Shown: one piece after another, positions 53,348-62,385 of the stretch | Layout: every line of letters starts with the position of its first letter | Position numbering within the stretch: the first letter of the stretch is position 1 | Assembly (NCBI GenBank): GCA_001543015.1 | Contig: LFLC01000032.1 | Span: 1 to 62,388 of the forward strand | Length of the DNA: 62,388 nt | Direction: 5' to 3' | From: Nitrosopumilus sp. LS_AOA | GTDB lineage: Archaea; Thermoproteota; Nitrososphaeria; Nitrososphaerales; Nitrosopumilaceae | Translations under genes and position numbers: made by a program | Notes under the pieces: model-generated | What the model saw: only the letters and a program-made list of their open reading frames with translations | Told to the model about the DNA's origin: nothing | Databases searched by the model: none

Positions 53348-54396
53348 TCTGTAATCCTCGCTATGGCTATAGTCAAATTAGGAGGGAATTTCTGTTTTTC
53401 TACTATCAATTCTCCTTCTGATACTTTGATTGCAGCAGCTTCTGAAACACTTGCAGTTCCTTCGAATCTTTTCACAGTTTCTGAGGGGTTTGGAGCTGTA
53501 ATTTCAGCCAAGTCTTCTCTATTTACATACTCTACTGGAATTTCCATTTCTTTCCCAAGATCAATTAATCCTTGAACATCTTCTGGTTTTTTTATTGATA
53601 CTAGTTTTGCAATTGATTTTGAACTCAGTTTGAATTTATCTAAACAAAATTCAATTCCTTCTCTAATGGTTTCTTTTGATGTATCCCAATGTAATCCAAT
53701 TCCTATTACCAAACTTGGAGGACGATAAATTACAGATTCTTTAGATATTTCATCATCAATTATTTTATCTGAAATTATAAGATGTGCTTTTGAATTTGAT
53801 TTTTGTAAATCATCCATGCTCTCATAAATTAAAACATTCTTTGGTAATTTTTTATACCAATTTCTCTTACCTGCTTCTTGAAAAACACCTATGGCTTCTT
53901 CATTTACCATATGTGCACTAATTTTAGTCACAGTAGAATCATCATCAATTTTCCAATTAAATTTTCTTCCTACAAGATCAACTGCAATTGTTTTGTTTAC
54001 ATCAGCTGCTGTGGTAATTACAGATAAAGCTCCTATTTTTTCTGCAATTTCTTCAGTAAGTTCATTTGCTCCACCTAAATGTCCAGATAAAACACTAATT
54101 ACAAAATTTGTTTTATCATCAATTACAATTACTGCAGGATCTGTTTTTTTATCTTTCAAATATGGAGCAATTAATCTAATTACTGCCCCTAGTGAAAAAA
54201 TACAAATTAATGCATTATTATTTTTAAAAAGTTCAATTATTTTCTCTGTTGTAGGCTCAGAATACCATGTTATACCTACTGCTTCAGTTGTTAATTTTGA
54301 AGGTGCAAATACACTCCACTCTGGAAATATTTTTTTTAGATTTTCTCCAATTTTGACTCCATTTTTAGTAATAGCAAGAACTGAAATTTTTTCCAT
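53344..54396 (-). CDS. cbiG: Cobalt-precorrin-5A hydrolase
   Basis: 350 residues from the ATG at 54396 (MEKISVLAITKNG). A TTG two codons earlier is in frame. The N-terminal domain has ICIFSLGAVIRLIAPYLKDKKTDPAVIVID and VISVLSGHLGGANELTEEIA; the C-terminal domain has VIGIGLHWDTSKETIREGI and ASVSEAAAI. CbiG opens the lactone and releases acetaldehyde during ring contraction. The partner CbiH is not fused here and not in the window. Confidence 0.92.
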   Translation of the reverse strand: MEKISVLAITKNGVKIGENLKKIFPEWSVFAPSKLTTEAVGITWYSEPTTEKIIELFKNNNALICIFSLGAVIRLIAPYLKDKKTDPAVIVIDDKTNFVISVLSGHLGGANELTEEIAEKIGALSVITTAADVNKTIAVDLVGRKFNWKIDDDSTVTKISAHMVNEEAIGVFQEAGKRNWYKKLPKNVLIYESMDDLQKSNSKAHLIISDKIIDDEISKESVIYRPPSLVIGIGLHWDTSKETIREGIEFCLDKFKLSSKSIAKLVSIKKPEDVQGLIDLGKEMEIPVEYVNREDLAEITAPNPSETVKRFEGTASVSEAAAIKVSEGELIVEKQKFPPNLTIAIARITD

Positions 54397-54427
54397 AATC
54401 AAAATCTTTCAACTTTAATAAAATACC

Positions 54428-55531
54428 TTACTGTTCTGATTTTCTAGCCAAAATGTTTCCTTCAAAATCAAACAATACCACCTCAATTGGAACTTTTTCT
54501 TCAGAATGTTTTTTCATATGTTTATACGTCTCACCACAAATCAAGTCAAAAAATCCCTCAACCTTATTTTCTTGAACAATTTCTGAAACATGTCTTGCCG
54601 TATTTGCTTTTTTTATATCTTGAATTACACTTTCATTTGCATTACATTTTTCAGCTAATCCTGCTAGAAAACTCATATCTACTTTAGATCCCTTAACATG
54701 AGTTTGTTTAACTCCTGCAGCCATTTTTGCAAGTTTTCCAATAAATCCTACAACATATGCTCTTTTGATATCTTTTCTACCACACTGTTGAATGGCATAT
54801 CCTGAAAAATCACCTATTTGTACAAAACAATGTTCTGGTAAATCTACCATTTTTTTTGCAAAATCTTCACTTCTTCCACCAGTTGTAAGCACCACTGTAT
54901 GATTACCCATTGCAATTGCAACATCCAAATTTTGTCTAATTGATGCTGCATAAGCAGCTGTAGAAAATGGAATGACAATACCACTAGTTCCTAAAATTGA
55001 AATCCCATTTGTAATACCTAATCTTGGATTGTCTGTTTTAGGTCCTAACTCTTTTCCTTTAGGTACTGAAATAACTATTCTAATTCCTTTTTCTAAAAGA
55101 ATTTCTTTTCCCACTTCTCTTAGATTTTCAATAATCATTTTCTTAGGAATTGGATTTATAGCTGGTTTGTTAATTTCCAAACCTAATCCTGGTTTTGTGA
55201 CAATTCCTATCCCCTCACCCCCATCAATATCGACTTGATTAATTTTTTTAGTAAATGATAACTCTACAATAATTTCTGCCCCATGAGTAACATCTGGATC
55301 ATCTCCTCCATTTTTAATCACTGAACATTTTGCTTTCTCAGATCCAAATTCACATGAATGTATTGGAATTTGAATATAGGATCTTTTTGGTAATAAAATA
55401 TCTACATTCTCAATTTTTTTCTGATTAATTATTGATAATAGTGCAGCTTTTGATGCTGCAGTTGCAGAACTTCCTGTAGTAAAACCTGTCTTTAATTTTG
55501 TCTTTTCTTCTTCCACGATAGTTGTAATCAT
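54428..55531 (-). CDS. cbiD: Cobalt-precorrin-5B C1-methyltransferase
   Basis: 367 residues. KLKTGFTTGSSATAASKAALL at the N-terminus, KNGGDDPDVTHGAEI, VDIDGGEGIGIVTKPGLGL and ILGTSGIVIPFSTAAY are unmistakable CbiD features. It methylates C1 in the anaerobic pathway. It is the first gene of a four-gene minus-strand operon and is divergent from the epimerase at 55611. Confidence 0.95.
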   Translation of the reverse strand: MITTIVEEEKTKLKTGFTTGSSATAASKAALLSIINQKKIENVDILLPKRSYIQIPIHSCEFGSEKAKCSVIKNGGDDPDVTHGAEIIVELSFTKKINQVDIDGGEGIGIVTKPGLGLEINKPAINPIPKKMIIENLREVGKEILLEKGIRIVISVPKGKELGPKTDNPRLGITNGISILGTSGIVIPFSTAAYAASIRQNLDVAIAMGNHTVVLTTGGRSEDFAKKMVDLPEHCFVQIGDFSGYAIQQCGRKDIKRAYVVGFIGKLAKMAAGVKQTHVKGSKVDMSFLAGLAEKCNANESVIQDIKKANTARHVSEIVQENKVEGFFDLICGETYKHMKKHSEEKVPIEVVLFDFEGNILARKSEQ

Positions 55532-55610
55532 TTTATGGTATTAACTCTTATTTCATAATTTTTAAAAATTATTCAAATAGATTTAAAATTAAAACAAACT
55601 TGATTCTACT

Positions 55611-56480
55611 GTGGTCAAATCTCTAAAGATTGTTGTTACTGGAGCTAGTGGTTTTATTGCAAAAAATCTCAGAAAATATTTATCCGAAAAAGATATTGAA
55701 TTAATCTCAATATCTAGAAATGACTTCAAGAATTTTAAAAATGAAATTAAAATTATCTCAAAGAATTATAACGATAAAAATATTCTTAAAAAAATTCAAA
55801 ATTCAGATGCATTAATTCATCTTGTTGGAATAGGAAAACAATCTGTAAATTCTGATTATGATGTGATAAACACTGATTTAACAAAACATGTTGTAAATTT
55901 AAGTAAGAAAGCTAGAATTAAAAAAATTATTTTTTTGAGTGGTTTAGGAGTTTCCCCAAATACATCATTAGGATATTTTATTTCAAAATATAATGCAGAA
56001 AAACAAATCACTGATTCTGGTTTAGAATTCACAATTTTTAGACCTTCATATATTGTTGGAAAAGATGATTTGTTTTCAAAAAATCTTAAAAACCAAATTA
56101 AATCTGGAGAAATTATTATCCCTGGCTCTGGAACATATTCAATTCAACCAATACATGTATCTGATGTTGTAAAAGTTATTTTTGAATCAGTATCTCAATT
56201 GAGATTTAATAATAAAATTATTGATCTTGTTGGTTCTGATAATATTACTTTTGAAAAATATGTTAAACTCTTTTCTAAAGGAACTAAAACTAAAATTAGA
56301 AAAATCAAACTTGAAGATGCATATCATGAAGCAATAAGAAATTCAAAATCTAATTTTGGAATTGATGATCTAAATATTCTAATTGGAAATTTTAAAGGAA
56401 ATCACAAAAAATTATCAAAATTATCTAAAATTAAATTTCAATCTGTACTGGAATTATTTCAATCCCGCAGATTTCCTTAA
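55611..56480 (+). CDS. NAD(P)-dependent epimerase/NDUFA9-like SDR
   Basis: 289 residues with a GTG start. Extended-SDR Rossmann motif [36 protein letters not shown] and [17 protein letters not shown]. The catalytic YxxxK is seen as [10 protein letters not shown]. The atypical GVGxxxxxxYxxSKxxAE pattern matches NDUFA9-like/atypical SDRs that bind NAD(P)(H) without being clear sugar epimerases. Substrate unknown. The last 27 bp overlap the metK tail. Confidence 0.8.
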   Translation: MVKSLKIVVTGASGFIAKNLRKYLSEKDIELISISRNDFKNFKNEIKIISKNYNDKNILKKIQNSDALIHLVGIGKQSVNSDYDVINTDLTKHVVNLSKKARIKKIIFLSGLGVSPNTSLGYFISKYNAEKQITDSGLEFTIFRPSYIVGKDDLFSKNLKNQIKSGEIIIPGSGTYSIQPIHVSDVVKVIFESVSQLRFNNKIIDLVGSDNITFEKYVKLFSKGTKTKIRKIKLEDAYHEAIRNSKSNFGIDDLNILIGNFKGNHKKLSKLSKIKFQSVLELFQSRRFP

Positions 56481-57623
56481 AATTTCAACTTTGTCTGTTT
56501 TTTCCCAAGTAAATTCAGGCTCATTTCTTCCAAAATGACCATATGCTGCAGTTTTTTTGTAAATTGGTCTCTTCAAATCTAATTGTGATATGATGCCTGA
56601 TGGTTTCATATCAAAATTTTTTCTTACTATGTCCTCAATTTGATTTTCTGGAATTTTATTTGTTCCAAATGTATTTACATAAAGTGAAACTGGTTCTGCA
56701 ACCCCAATTGCATATGCTAATTGTACTTCACACCTATCAGCTAACCCTGCTGCAACAAGATTCTTTGCTATGTATCTACACATGTAACATGCAGACCTAT
56801 CAACTTTGGAAGGATCTTTTCCTGAAAAAGCTCCACCACCATGTCTTCCAAATCCACCATACGTATCAACAATAATTTTTCTTCCTGTTAAACCTGCATC
56901 ACCATGTGGACCACCAATTACAAATTTTCCAGTAGGATTGATGTGAATTTTAATTTGATCATTCCACAAATTTCCTAAAACTGGTTTTATTACTTTATCA
57001 ATAATTTCACTTGAAATTTCTTCTTGAGAAATTTCTGGTGCATGTTGTGTTGAAATTACAACTGTTTCAATCTTTGTTGGTTTGTCGTCTTCATATCTAA
57101 CTGACACTTGTGATTTTCCATCTGGTCTAACCCATGGTAAAGTTTTATCTCTTCTAACTTGTGATAACTTTTGAATTAATTTATGTGCAAGTAAAATTGG
57201 TAATGGCATCAATTCTTCTGATTCATTTGTTGCATATCCAAACATCAATCCTTGATCTCCTGCACCTTGTTCTTTTTCTTCAGTAGCTGTTACCCCTTGA
57301 CTGATATCTGGGCTTTGTGAATGTAGCAGTAAATTTACTTGACATGTATCTGCATCAAACATCAAATCTTTGTTATCATAACCAATTTCTCTAATTGTTT
57401 TCCTAACTAATTCTTCTTGAGCCTTTTTATCAAAATCTGCTTTAGTTGTAACCTCTCCTGATACAGCTACAAAATCAGTAGTGACCATTGTTTCAACGGC
57501 TACTCTCGAATTGGGATCTTGTCTAAGATATTCATCCAGGAATGCATCTGAAATATTATCACATATTTTGTCTGGATGACCTTCTGTAACTGATTCAGAA
57601 GTAAATAGAAAATTATTGGTCAT
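56454..57623 (-). CDS. metK: S-adenosylmethionine synthetase, bacterial/eukaryotic type
   Basis: 389 residues. [75 protein letters not shown] and [14 protein letters not shown] are MetK motifs. This is the bacterial/eukaryotic MAT, not the divergent archaeal MAT (COG1812). It makes SAM, heavily used here by cobalamin methyltransferases and radical-SAM QueE. It is followed upstream by the Lsm gene with a 16-bp gap. Confidence 0.94.
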   Translation of the reverse strand: MTNNFLFTSESVTEGHPDKICDNISDAFLDEYLRQDPNSRVAVETMVTTDFVAVSGEVTTKADFDKKAQEELVRKTIREIGYDNKDLMFDADTCQVNLLLHSQSPDISQGVTATEEKEQGAGDQGLMFGYATNESEELMPLPILLAHKLIQKLSQVRRDKTLPWVRPDGKSQVSVRYEDDKPTKIETVVISTQHAPEISQEEISSEIIDKVIKPVLGNLWNDQIKIHINPTGKFVIGGPHGDAGLTGRKIIVDTYGGFGRHGGGAFSGKDPSKVDRSACYMCRYIAKNLVAAGLADRCEVQLAYAIGVAEPVSLYVNTFGTNKIPENQIEDIVRKNFDMKPSGIISQLDLKRPIYKKTAAYGHFGRNEPEFTWEKTDKVEILRKSAGLK

Positions 57624-57639
57624 AAAACCACATTTTGAA

Positions 57640-57885
57640 CTAGAGTTCGTTTTCTAGTTTGATAAATAATACATTATTGCCTCTTACGATTACTCTACCA
57701 TAATTTGCAATAGTTTTGCCATCTTGCAATTCTTCAGCATCAGTCATAATCAAATTCATGTATGAATCCACATTATCCATTTTTCCTTTATACTCTACTT
57801 CATTTTTTAATCTTACAGTAACTTTCTTCTTCGTACTTTTTTGAAGAACTGTTAAAGGTCTTTTTGCGCTAGTTGATTGTGACAC
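57640..57885 (-). CDS. Sm-like (Lsm/SmAP) RNA-binding protein
   Basis: 81 residues. Sm1 motif [26 protein letters not shown] and Sm2 motif [15 protein letters not shown] are complete. Archaeal Lsm proteins form heptameric rings on U-rich RNA. It is upstream of metK on the same strand, so the two are probably co-transcribed. Confidence 0.93.
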   Translation of the reverse strand: MSQSTSAKRPLTVLQKSTKKKVTVRLKNEVEYKGKMDNVDSYMNLIMTDAEELQDGKTIANYGRVIVRGNNVLFIKLENEL

Positions 57886-57993
57886 TAATTATTCACTTAA
57901 TTTGCAACTTTGTTCTCTAGAATAAAAGCCTTACCTCTTTTATGAAAATTGAAATTCCTTAAATTTTTTCTTCTTTTTGTATTAATTATACTA

Positions 57994-58653
57994 ATGATCT
58001 CTACTGGTTTACAAAAATTAGATGAATTCTTATCTGGAGGAATTCCAACTGGCGTGATCGTAGATATTTTTGGTGGAGCAGGTACAGGAAAAACCCAACT
58101 ATTACTACAATTATCTATTAATTCAATTAAAAAAGGTGGACATGTCTTATATTTTGATACAACTGGTGAATTCAGACCTGAGAGAGTACTTGAAATTCAA
58201 AAACAAACCGAAACACAATTTGATTTTCTTCAAAAAATTATTGTATCTAGATTGAGAAATACTTCAGAACAAATTAAATCAATTAAAAATATTCAAAACA
58301 ATACTTTTTCTTTAATTGTAATTGATAATGTTACAGATTTATTTTCATATGAATATAAAAAAAATGAATCTACTTTTGAAAAAAATTCATTATTCATGAA
58401 ATACATGCATGATTTATCAAAATTTGCAATAACAAACAAAATTCCTATCGTTCTTACTAATATGATTAGAAACATTGATGGTAAAGAAGTTGAAAATATG
58501 AAAAGTGCAATAGATCCTTTCACACATATCAAAATACATCTTTTTAAAAACTCATCAAAATTTAATGGAAAAATTTACTGGGCAGTCGATAAGAAATCTT
58601 TTTCTTACAAGATTAGTAAAATAGGTTTGTCTGATTATACTGAAGATTTTTAA
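57994..58653 (+). CDS. RadB-like RecA-family ATPase
   Basis: 219 residues from the ATG at 57994 (MISTGLQKLDEFLSGGI). The upstream in-frame TTG adds a hydrophobic leader foreign to the family. Walker A VDIFGGAGTGKTQLLLQL, GGHVLYFDTTGEFRPER and Walker B FSLIVIDNVTDLF are present; IPIVLTNMIRNIDG corresponds to the L2-side segment. It lacks the N-terminal HhH domain of RadA, hence the RadB-like call. It probably assists recombination as a paralog. Confidence 0.82.
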   Translation: MISTGLQKLDEFLSGGIPTGVIVDIFGGAGTGKTQLLLQLSINSIKKGGHVLYFDTTGEFRPERVLEIQKQTETQFDFLQKIIVSRLRNTSEQIKSIKNIQNNTFSLIVIDNVTDLFSYEYKKNESTFEKNSLFMKYMHDLSKFAITNKIPIVLTNMIRNIDGKEVENMKSAIDPFTHIKIHLFKNSSKFNGKIYWAVDKKSFSYKISKIGLSDYTEDF

Positions 58654-58675
58654 TGGTCAATCTTGAAGTTTATCA

Positions 58676-58786
58676 ATGGCAGGAATTTTTGATTCAATTC
58701 CAATTATTACTGTAGTTTTATTTGCACTTGGCTTAGTTGGTGTAATTGTTTATGAAAGATCAAGATCAAACTCATCAGATTCCTGA
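58676..58786 (+). CDS. 36-residue single-TM microprotein
   Basis: ATG at 58676, stop TGA at 58784-58786. MAGIFDSIPIITVVLFALGL continues with VGVIVYERSRSNSSDS: a single TM helix with a basic then polar C-terminus. It lies 22 bp after the RadB-like gene and overlaps the start of the Lhr remnant in another frame. The regular TM-plus-charge layout is suggestive, but chance cannot be excluded. Confidence 0.5.
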   Translation: MAGIFDSIPIITVVLFALGLVGVIVYERSRSNSSDS

Positions 58787-59111
58787 ATCTTTATTTAAAA
58801 AATTTGGATTTTCTACACTAACTGAAATTCAGAAGAAAGCTTCACCAATTATTTTACAAAAAAAAGATTGTCTTGTAATTGCTCCAACCGGTTCTGGAAA
58901 AACTGAATGTGCTACAATTCCAATTTTCTCCCTCTTGAAAAATTCTAAAAATTTTGGAAAAATTGCTATAACTGTTATTTCTGGATATGGAGTTGGTGCA
59001 GATACAGCAGCAAGAATATTGTGAAACATGGTAGATGAAGAATATCTATTCAAACAAATCTATGAAGCAGAGAGACAATATGTTGTTACTAGGGGTTTTT
59101 GGGATTCTTAA
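58752..59111 (+). pseudogene. Collapsed Lhr-type DEAD/H helicase: fused N- and C-terminal ends with large internal deletion
   Basis: From ATG 58752 the frame encodes the helicase Q-motif region FKKFGFSTLTEIQKKASPI and Walker A CLVIAPTGSGKTECATIPIF. After FGKIA it switches to ITVISGYGVGADTAARIL, which belongs to the extreme C-terminus of archaeal Lhr-like helicases. An in-frame TGA (59022-59024) interrupts where Arg (CGA) would be expected. The same frame then continues DEEYLFKQIYEAERQYVVTRGFWDS to TAA at 59109-59111. Some 700-800 residues of the helicase are missing. The tail overlaps the RPA stop. Confidence 0.75.
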
Positions 59112-60502
59112 CTTTTCTTTATAATTTTTGAAAATGGTGATAAAAATAATTCTATTCTACCTTCAAGTCCTGCCTTTGCATTTAATCCAGTAATTGAAAC
59201 AATTTCTCCTAATTCACATTTATCAATTATTCGAGCTTGATTTCTCCATCCCTTTACCCAAATTTGACCTGTATCATCTTCAACAAACATTTCTGAAAGT
59301 GAAATTGATTCTCCAGTTTTTGTTTGCACTTCACGTCTTTCAGGAACTTTTAAAATTATAGATTCAATACAATAACTCTCATCCACTTTAACATCATTAA
59401 TTTTTGTTCTGAGTTGAGATAACGATGGTATGTTTTTATCATTATCTAATTTCCTAACAAAAGAGTTTTCATCTAATGTTATTGAATTCCCATAAACTTT
59501 TGTTGGCATGCATTCTATTACATCACCTTCCTCACAAATACTAGTTGAATTCGATGAATCACTAATGTTGTATGTATTTTTTTTACTATCAACAGCTAAA
59601 ATCATTTTTCTTCTTGTTTCTGTAGTTGAAATGGAAAGTATTCTTGTTATGATAGGTTTTATTTCACCTCCCTCGATTTCAATTATTGTAGCATCATTTC
59701 CATGAATTTCTAATCCTTGGTTTCCTGATTTTATTCTAACACCAAGTAATCTTACTTTGGCTGATTGTGAAATCATATTTGGAATTGATGATTCATCTTT
59801 CCCCCAAAGAACTACTCTCATTGCACTTCCATCTTTACCCTTTAGCCTCATTCTTAGTGCCGTTCCAGGCTTTCCACGAGAATTTGTAAATTCCATCCCA
59901 CTAATTGCACCATCAATAATCCCTGACATTACAAGATCCTTTTGCCCCTCTTGAGATTCACTAACATCTTTTGTTATAGTATCAATAGTTGGAATTTCAC
60001 TATTCGTATCTGTAGTTTCAATATTTGATCCTGAACCAATATTGATAGTTGGTGAACCATCAAGATCTGATTTTACATAAGCTTTAATGATTTTAATTAA
60101 ATCTCCTGGTTTTAGATTTTCAATACCTGGTAAATTTGCTTTCTCATCCCATAATTTTACACTTGCAGTAGAATTTGTATCATATACCGTCATTGTTCTA
60201 AGATAAAATGGAGATCCATCTTTTCTTGAAAATTGTTTAGCAGGTGAAAGATTCAAAACCCTTGTTTCTAATGAAATCTCTTTTGCTCCTGCATATAGAT
60301 CCTTTATACTCATTTCCACTTTTAATGGCCCTGATAATGTAATCCCATAATCTGATGCAATTAAAAATAACGCTCCCTGATCAGTCAAATATCCGGCACC
60401 AATCTTTTCTTTCTTTTGATTTATTTGCTCTTTAACATCCTCTCTAGTTAATCCTGATTTTTGTTCAAGTAATTTATCAATCAAATTTTCAAATTCAGAC
60501 AA
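59108..60502 (-). CDS. Replication protein A (ssDNA-binding, multiple OB folds)
   Basis: 464 residues. The N-terminal helical segment (FENLIDKLLEQKSGLTREDV...YLTDQGALFLIASD) is typical of archaeal RPA. OB folds are recognisable at about 70-170 (LETRVLNLSPAKQFSRKDGSPF, ASVKLWDEKA), 190-280 (GMEFTNSRGKPGTALRMRLKG, MRVVLWGKDESSI) and 360-460 (VQTKTGESISLSEMFVEDDTGQIWVKGW). No zinc finger is seen in the last OB. It coats single-stranded DNA in replication and repair, and lies near radB-like and Lhr remnants. Confidence 0.9.
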   Translation of the reverse strand: MSEFENLIDKLLEQKSGLTREDVKEQINQKKEKIGAGYLTDQGALFLIASDYGITLSGPLKVEMSIKDLYAGAKEISLETRVLNLSPAKQFSRKDGSPFYLRTMTVYDTNSTASVKLWDEKANLPGIENLKPGDLIKIIKAYVKSDLDGSPTINIGSGSNIETTDTNSEIPTIDTITKDVSESQEGQKDLVMSGIIDGAISGMEFTNSRGKPGTALRMRLKGKDGSAMRVVLWGKDESSIPNMISQSAKVRLLGVRIKSGNQGLEIHGNDATIIEIEGGEIKPIITRILSISTTETRRKMILAVDSKKNTYNISDSSNSTSICEEGDVIECMPTKVYGNSITLDENSFVRKLDNDKNIPSLSQLRTKINDVKVDESYCIESIILKVPERREVQTKTGESISLSEMFVEDDTGQIWVKGWRNQARIIDKCELGEIVSITGLNAKAGLEGRIELFLSPFSKIIKKS

Positions 60503-60701
60503 TTCAATATTGCTAAACCTGTTGTATTAATAAAAATTTCATTTCTTTGAATATTTGATCGCTTTTCTCTTATCATTTTTAAAAATATTTCTAAATTTTC
60601 TCTTCTAATTTTTTACATATTTTATTTTGATAATCCTATTTTTTCTGAAATTATCATATTTACCTCATTAACTAAATTAATAGGAATATAGCAGTTTTAG
60701 T

Positions 60702-61640
60702 ATGTCATGCATTAATGTAAACCATTTATCAAAACTATATGGTTCAGTCAAAGCTGTTGATGATATAGTTTTATCAGTCAATACTGGACAGATTTTTGGA
60801 TTTTTAGGCCCAAATGGTGCTGGAAAATCAACTACAATCAAACTTCTTACCACATTAATCCCTCCTTCTAGTGGTTCGCTTTCTATTTTGGGAATAGACG
60901 CTGTAAAAAATCCCCTTAGTGTTCGTCATAAAATAGGTGTAGTTTTACAGCAACCAAGCTATGAACCTACTCTAACTGTTGAAAAATCTCTTGACAAATA
61001 TGGAATGATGTGGAATGTTCCCCAAATAAAACGTAAGAAAAGAATGGAACAATTATTACAAGATTTTGATCTTGTTGAAATTCGTAAAAAAAGAAATGAA
61101 GATCTATCAATTGGACAACGAAGACGAGTACAAGTTGCTCGTGAATTTATGCATGATATGGAATTATTATTTTTAGATGAACCAACTGTTGGATTAGATC
61201 CAAGTGCTAGAAGAAAATTATTAGATTATTTAAAAAATAAAGTTAAAACAGGATTAACTATTTTTTATACAACACATATTCTCTCCGAAGCTGAATATCT
61301 TTGTGATGAAATAGCTATTATTGATAAAGGGAAAATAATTGCTGTTGATTCTCCTAATGCATTAAAATCTAGATTTGGAAAAGAAAAAACAATTAAAATT
61401 CATTTGTTAGAACAAGAAACTAAAATCCCTTCTCTCCTATCCGGAATTCCTGACTGTAAAATTAATTTTGAGACCGGAACTAATATCATAATTCATTCAG
61501 AACAATCAGAATTAGTTTTGTTACAAGTCTTAAAAATACTTAATGAAAATAATATTGAAATTGAAGATCTATCTGCTGTCCCAACAAATCTTGAAGACAT
61601 CTTTTTAAAAATGGTGAAAGAAAACGCATCCAATAATTAG
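60702..61640 (+). CDS. ABC-2 type transporter ATP-binding protein
   Basis: 312 residues. Walker A FLGPNGAGKSTTIKLL, Q-loop VVLQQPSYEPTLTVEKSL, signature LSIGQRRRVQVAREF, Walker B MELLFLDEPTVGLDPSARRK and H-loop FYTTHILSEAEYLCDEIAIID. The C-terminal extension after about 225 is the DrrA-like regulatory region. It probably exports a lipid, glycan or drug with the adjacent permease, whose frame overlaps its end. Confidence 0.93.
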   Translation: MSCINVNHLSKLYGSVKAVDDIVLSVNTGQIFGFLGPNGAGKSTTIKLLTTLIPPSSGSLSILGIDAVKNPLSVRHKIGVVLQQPSYEPTLTVEKSLDKYGMMWNVPQIKRKKRMEQLLQDFDLVEIRKKRNEDLSIGQRRRVQVAREFMHDMELLFLDEPTVGLDPSARRKLLDYLKNKVKTGLTIFYTTHILSEAEYLCDEIAIIDKGKIIAVDSPNALKSRFGKEKTIKIHLLEQETKIPSLLSGIPDCKINFETGTNIIIHSEQSELVLLQVLKILNENNIEIEDLSAVPTNLEDIFLKMVKENASNN

Positions 61641-62385
61641 ACTTGTAAACAGAAATCTTACGATTTCTCTTAACCCTGGATTTTTAATTTGGCAAGTAAT
61701 TTTTCCTTTGATCTATATTTTTGTAGCAGGATATGCATATGCTCCATTGATTAACGATGTTCCTTTTGGGGGCAAAGATCTTGATTATCCTGCATTTTTA
61801 GCATCTGGAATGATAGGATTTAACATCATGAATAGTACACTGATTTCTGGTATTCTAATTTGGAATGATAGGAGACATGGTATGTTTGAGCAAATTATGT
61901 CAGGACCATTCACTAGGAGTCATTATATTCTTAGTAATATTTGCACTATAGGCATAATTGGATTAGTTAGTGCATCATTAATTGCCATAGTTGGTTATCC
62001 TGTCTTTTTTGAATCTGTAGAATTTTCATTTATTACAATTCCAATAATTATTTTTGGTGCAATTACAGGTTCTGTATTATTTGGTTCACTAGCATCCATA
62101 ATTTCTACCCGAATTCATTCAAGTGAAGGATTCAATGTACTAATTAATACTGTTTTTCTATTTTTTGCCTTTGTTAGTACTGCATTTTATCCTGTTGATG
62201 GTGTACCCGAACCATTACGTACTGCATTTTATCTTAATCCATTAACTTATCTTGTAGATGTTATTAGAGCCGGAATTTTTGGAACTATTACTGAATTTGT
62301 TATTATTGAAATGATAATTCTTGTTGGTATTGCATCTGTACTTTTTGTCATTGCATCAAAACTTCTTACAAAATTAGATTTTTAG
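61633..62385 (+). CDS. ABC-2 type transporter permease
   Basis: Six-TM ABC-2 permease: IYIFVAGYAYAPLI, FLASGMIGFNIMNSTLISG, ILIWNDRRHGMFEQIMSGPF, and TAFYPVDGVPEPLRTAFYLNPLTYLVDVIRAG (shown in part, FYLNPLTYLVDVIRAG), which is the family's C-terminal hallmark. The first conventional start is TTG at 61708, but that cuts TM1. The frame is open upstream from 61618 and reads IIRLVNRNLTISLNPGFLIW, a typical permease N-terminus. The start is therefore taken as ATA at 61633 (or ATT at 61636), overlapping the ATPase stop; 61708 is the conservative alternative. Confidence 0.8.
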   Translation: MIRLVNRNLTISLNPGFLIWQVIFPLIYIFVAGYAYAPLINDVPFGGKDLDYPAFLASGMIGFNIMNSTLISGILIWNDRRHGMFEQIMSGPFTRSHYILSNICTIGIIGLVSASLIAIVGYPVFFESVEFSFITIPIIIFGAITGSVLFGSLASIISTRIHSSEGFNVLINTVFLFFAFVSTAFYPVDGVPEPLRTAFYLNPLTYLVDVIRAGIFGTITEFVIIEMIILVGIASVLFVIASKLLTKLDF

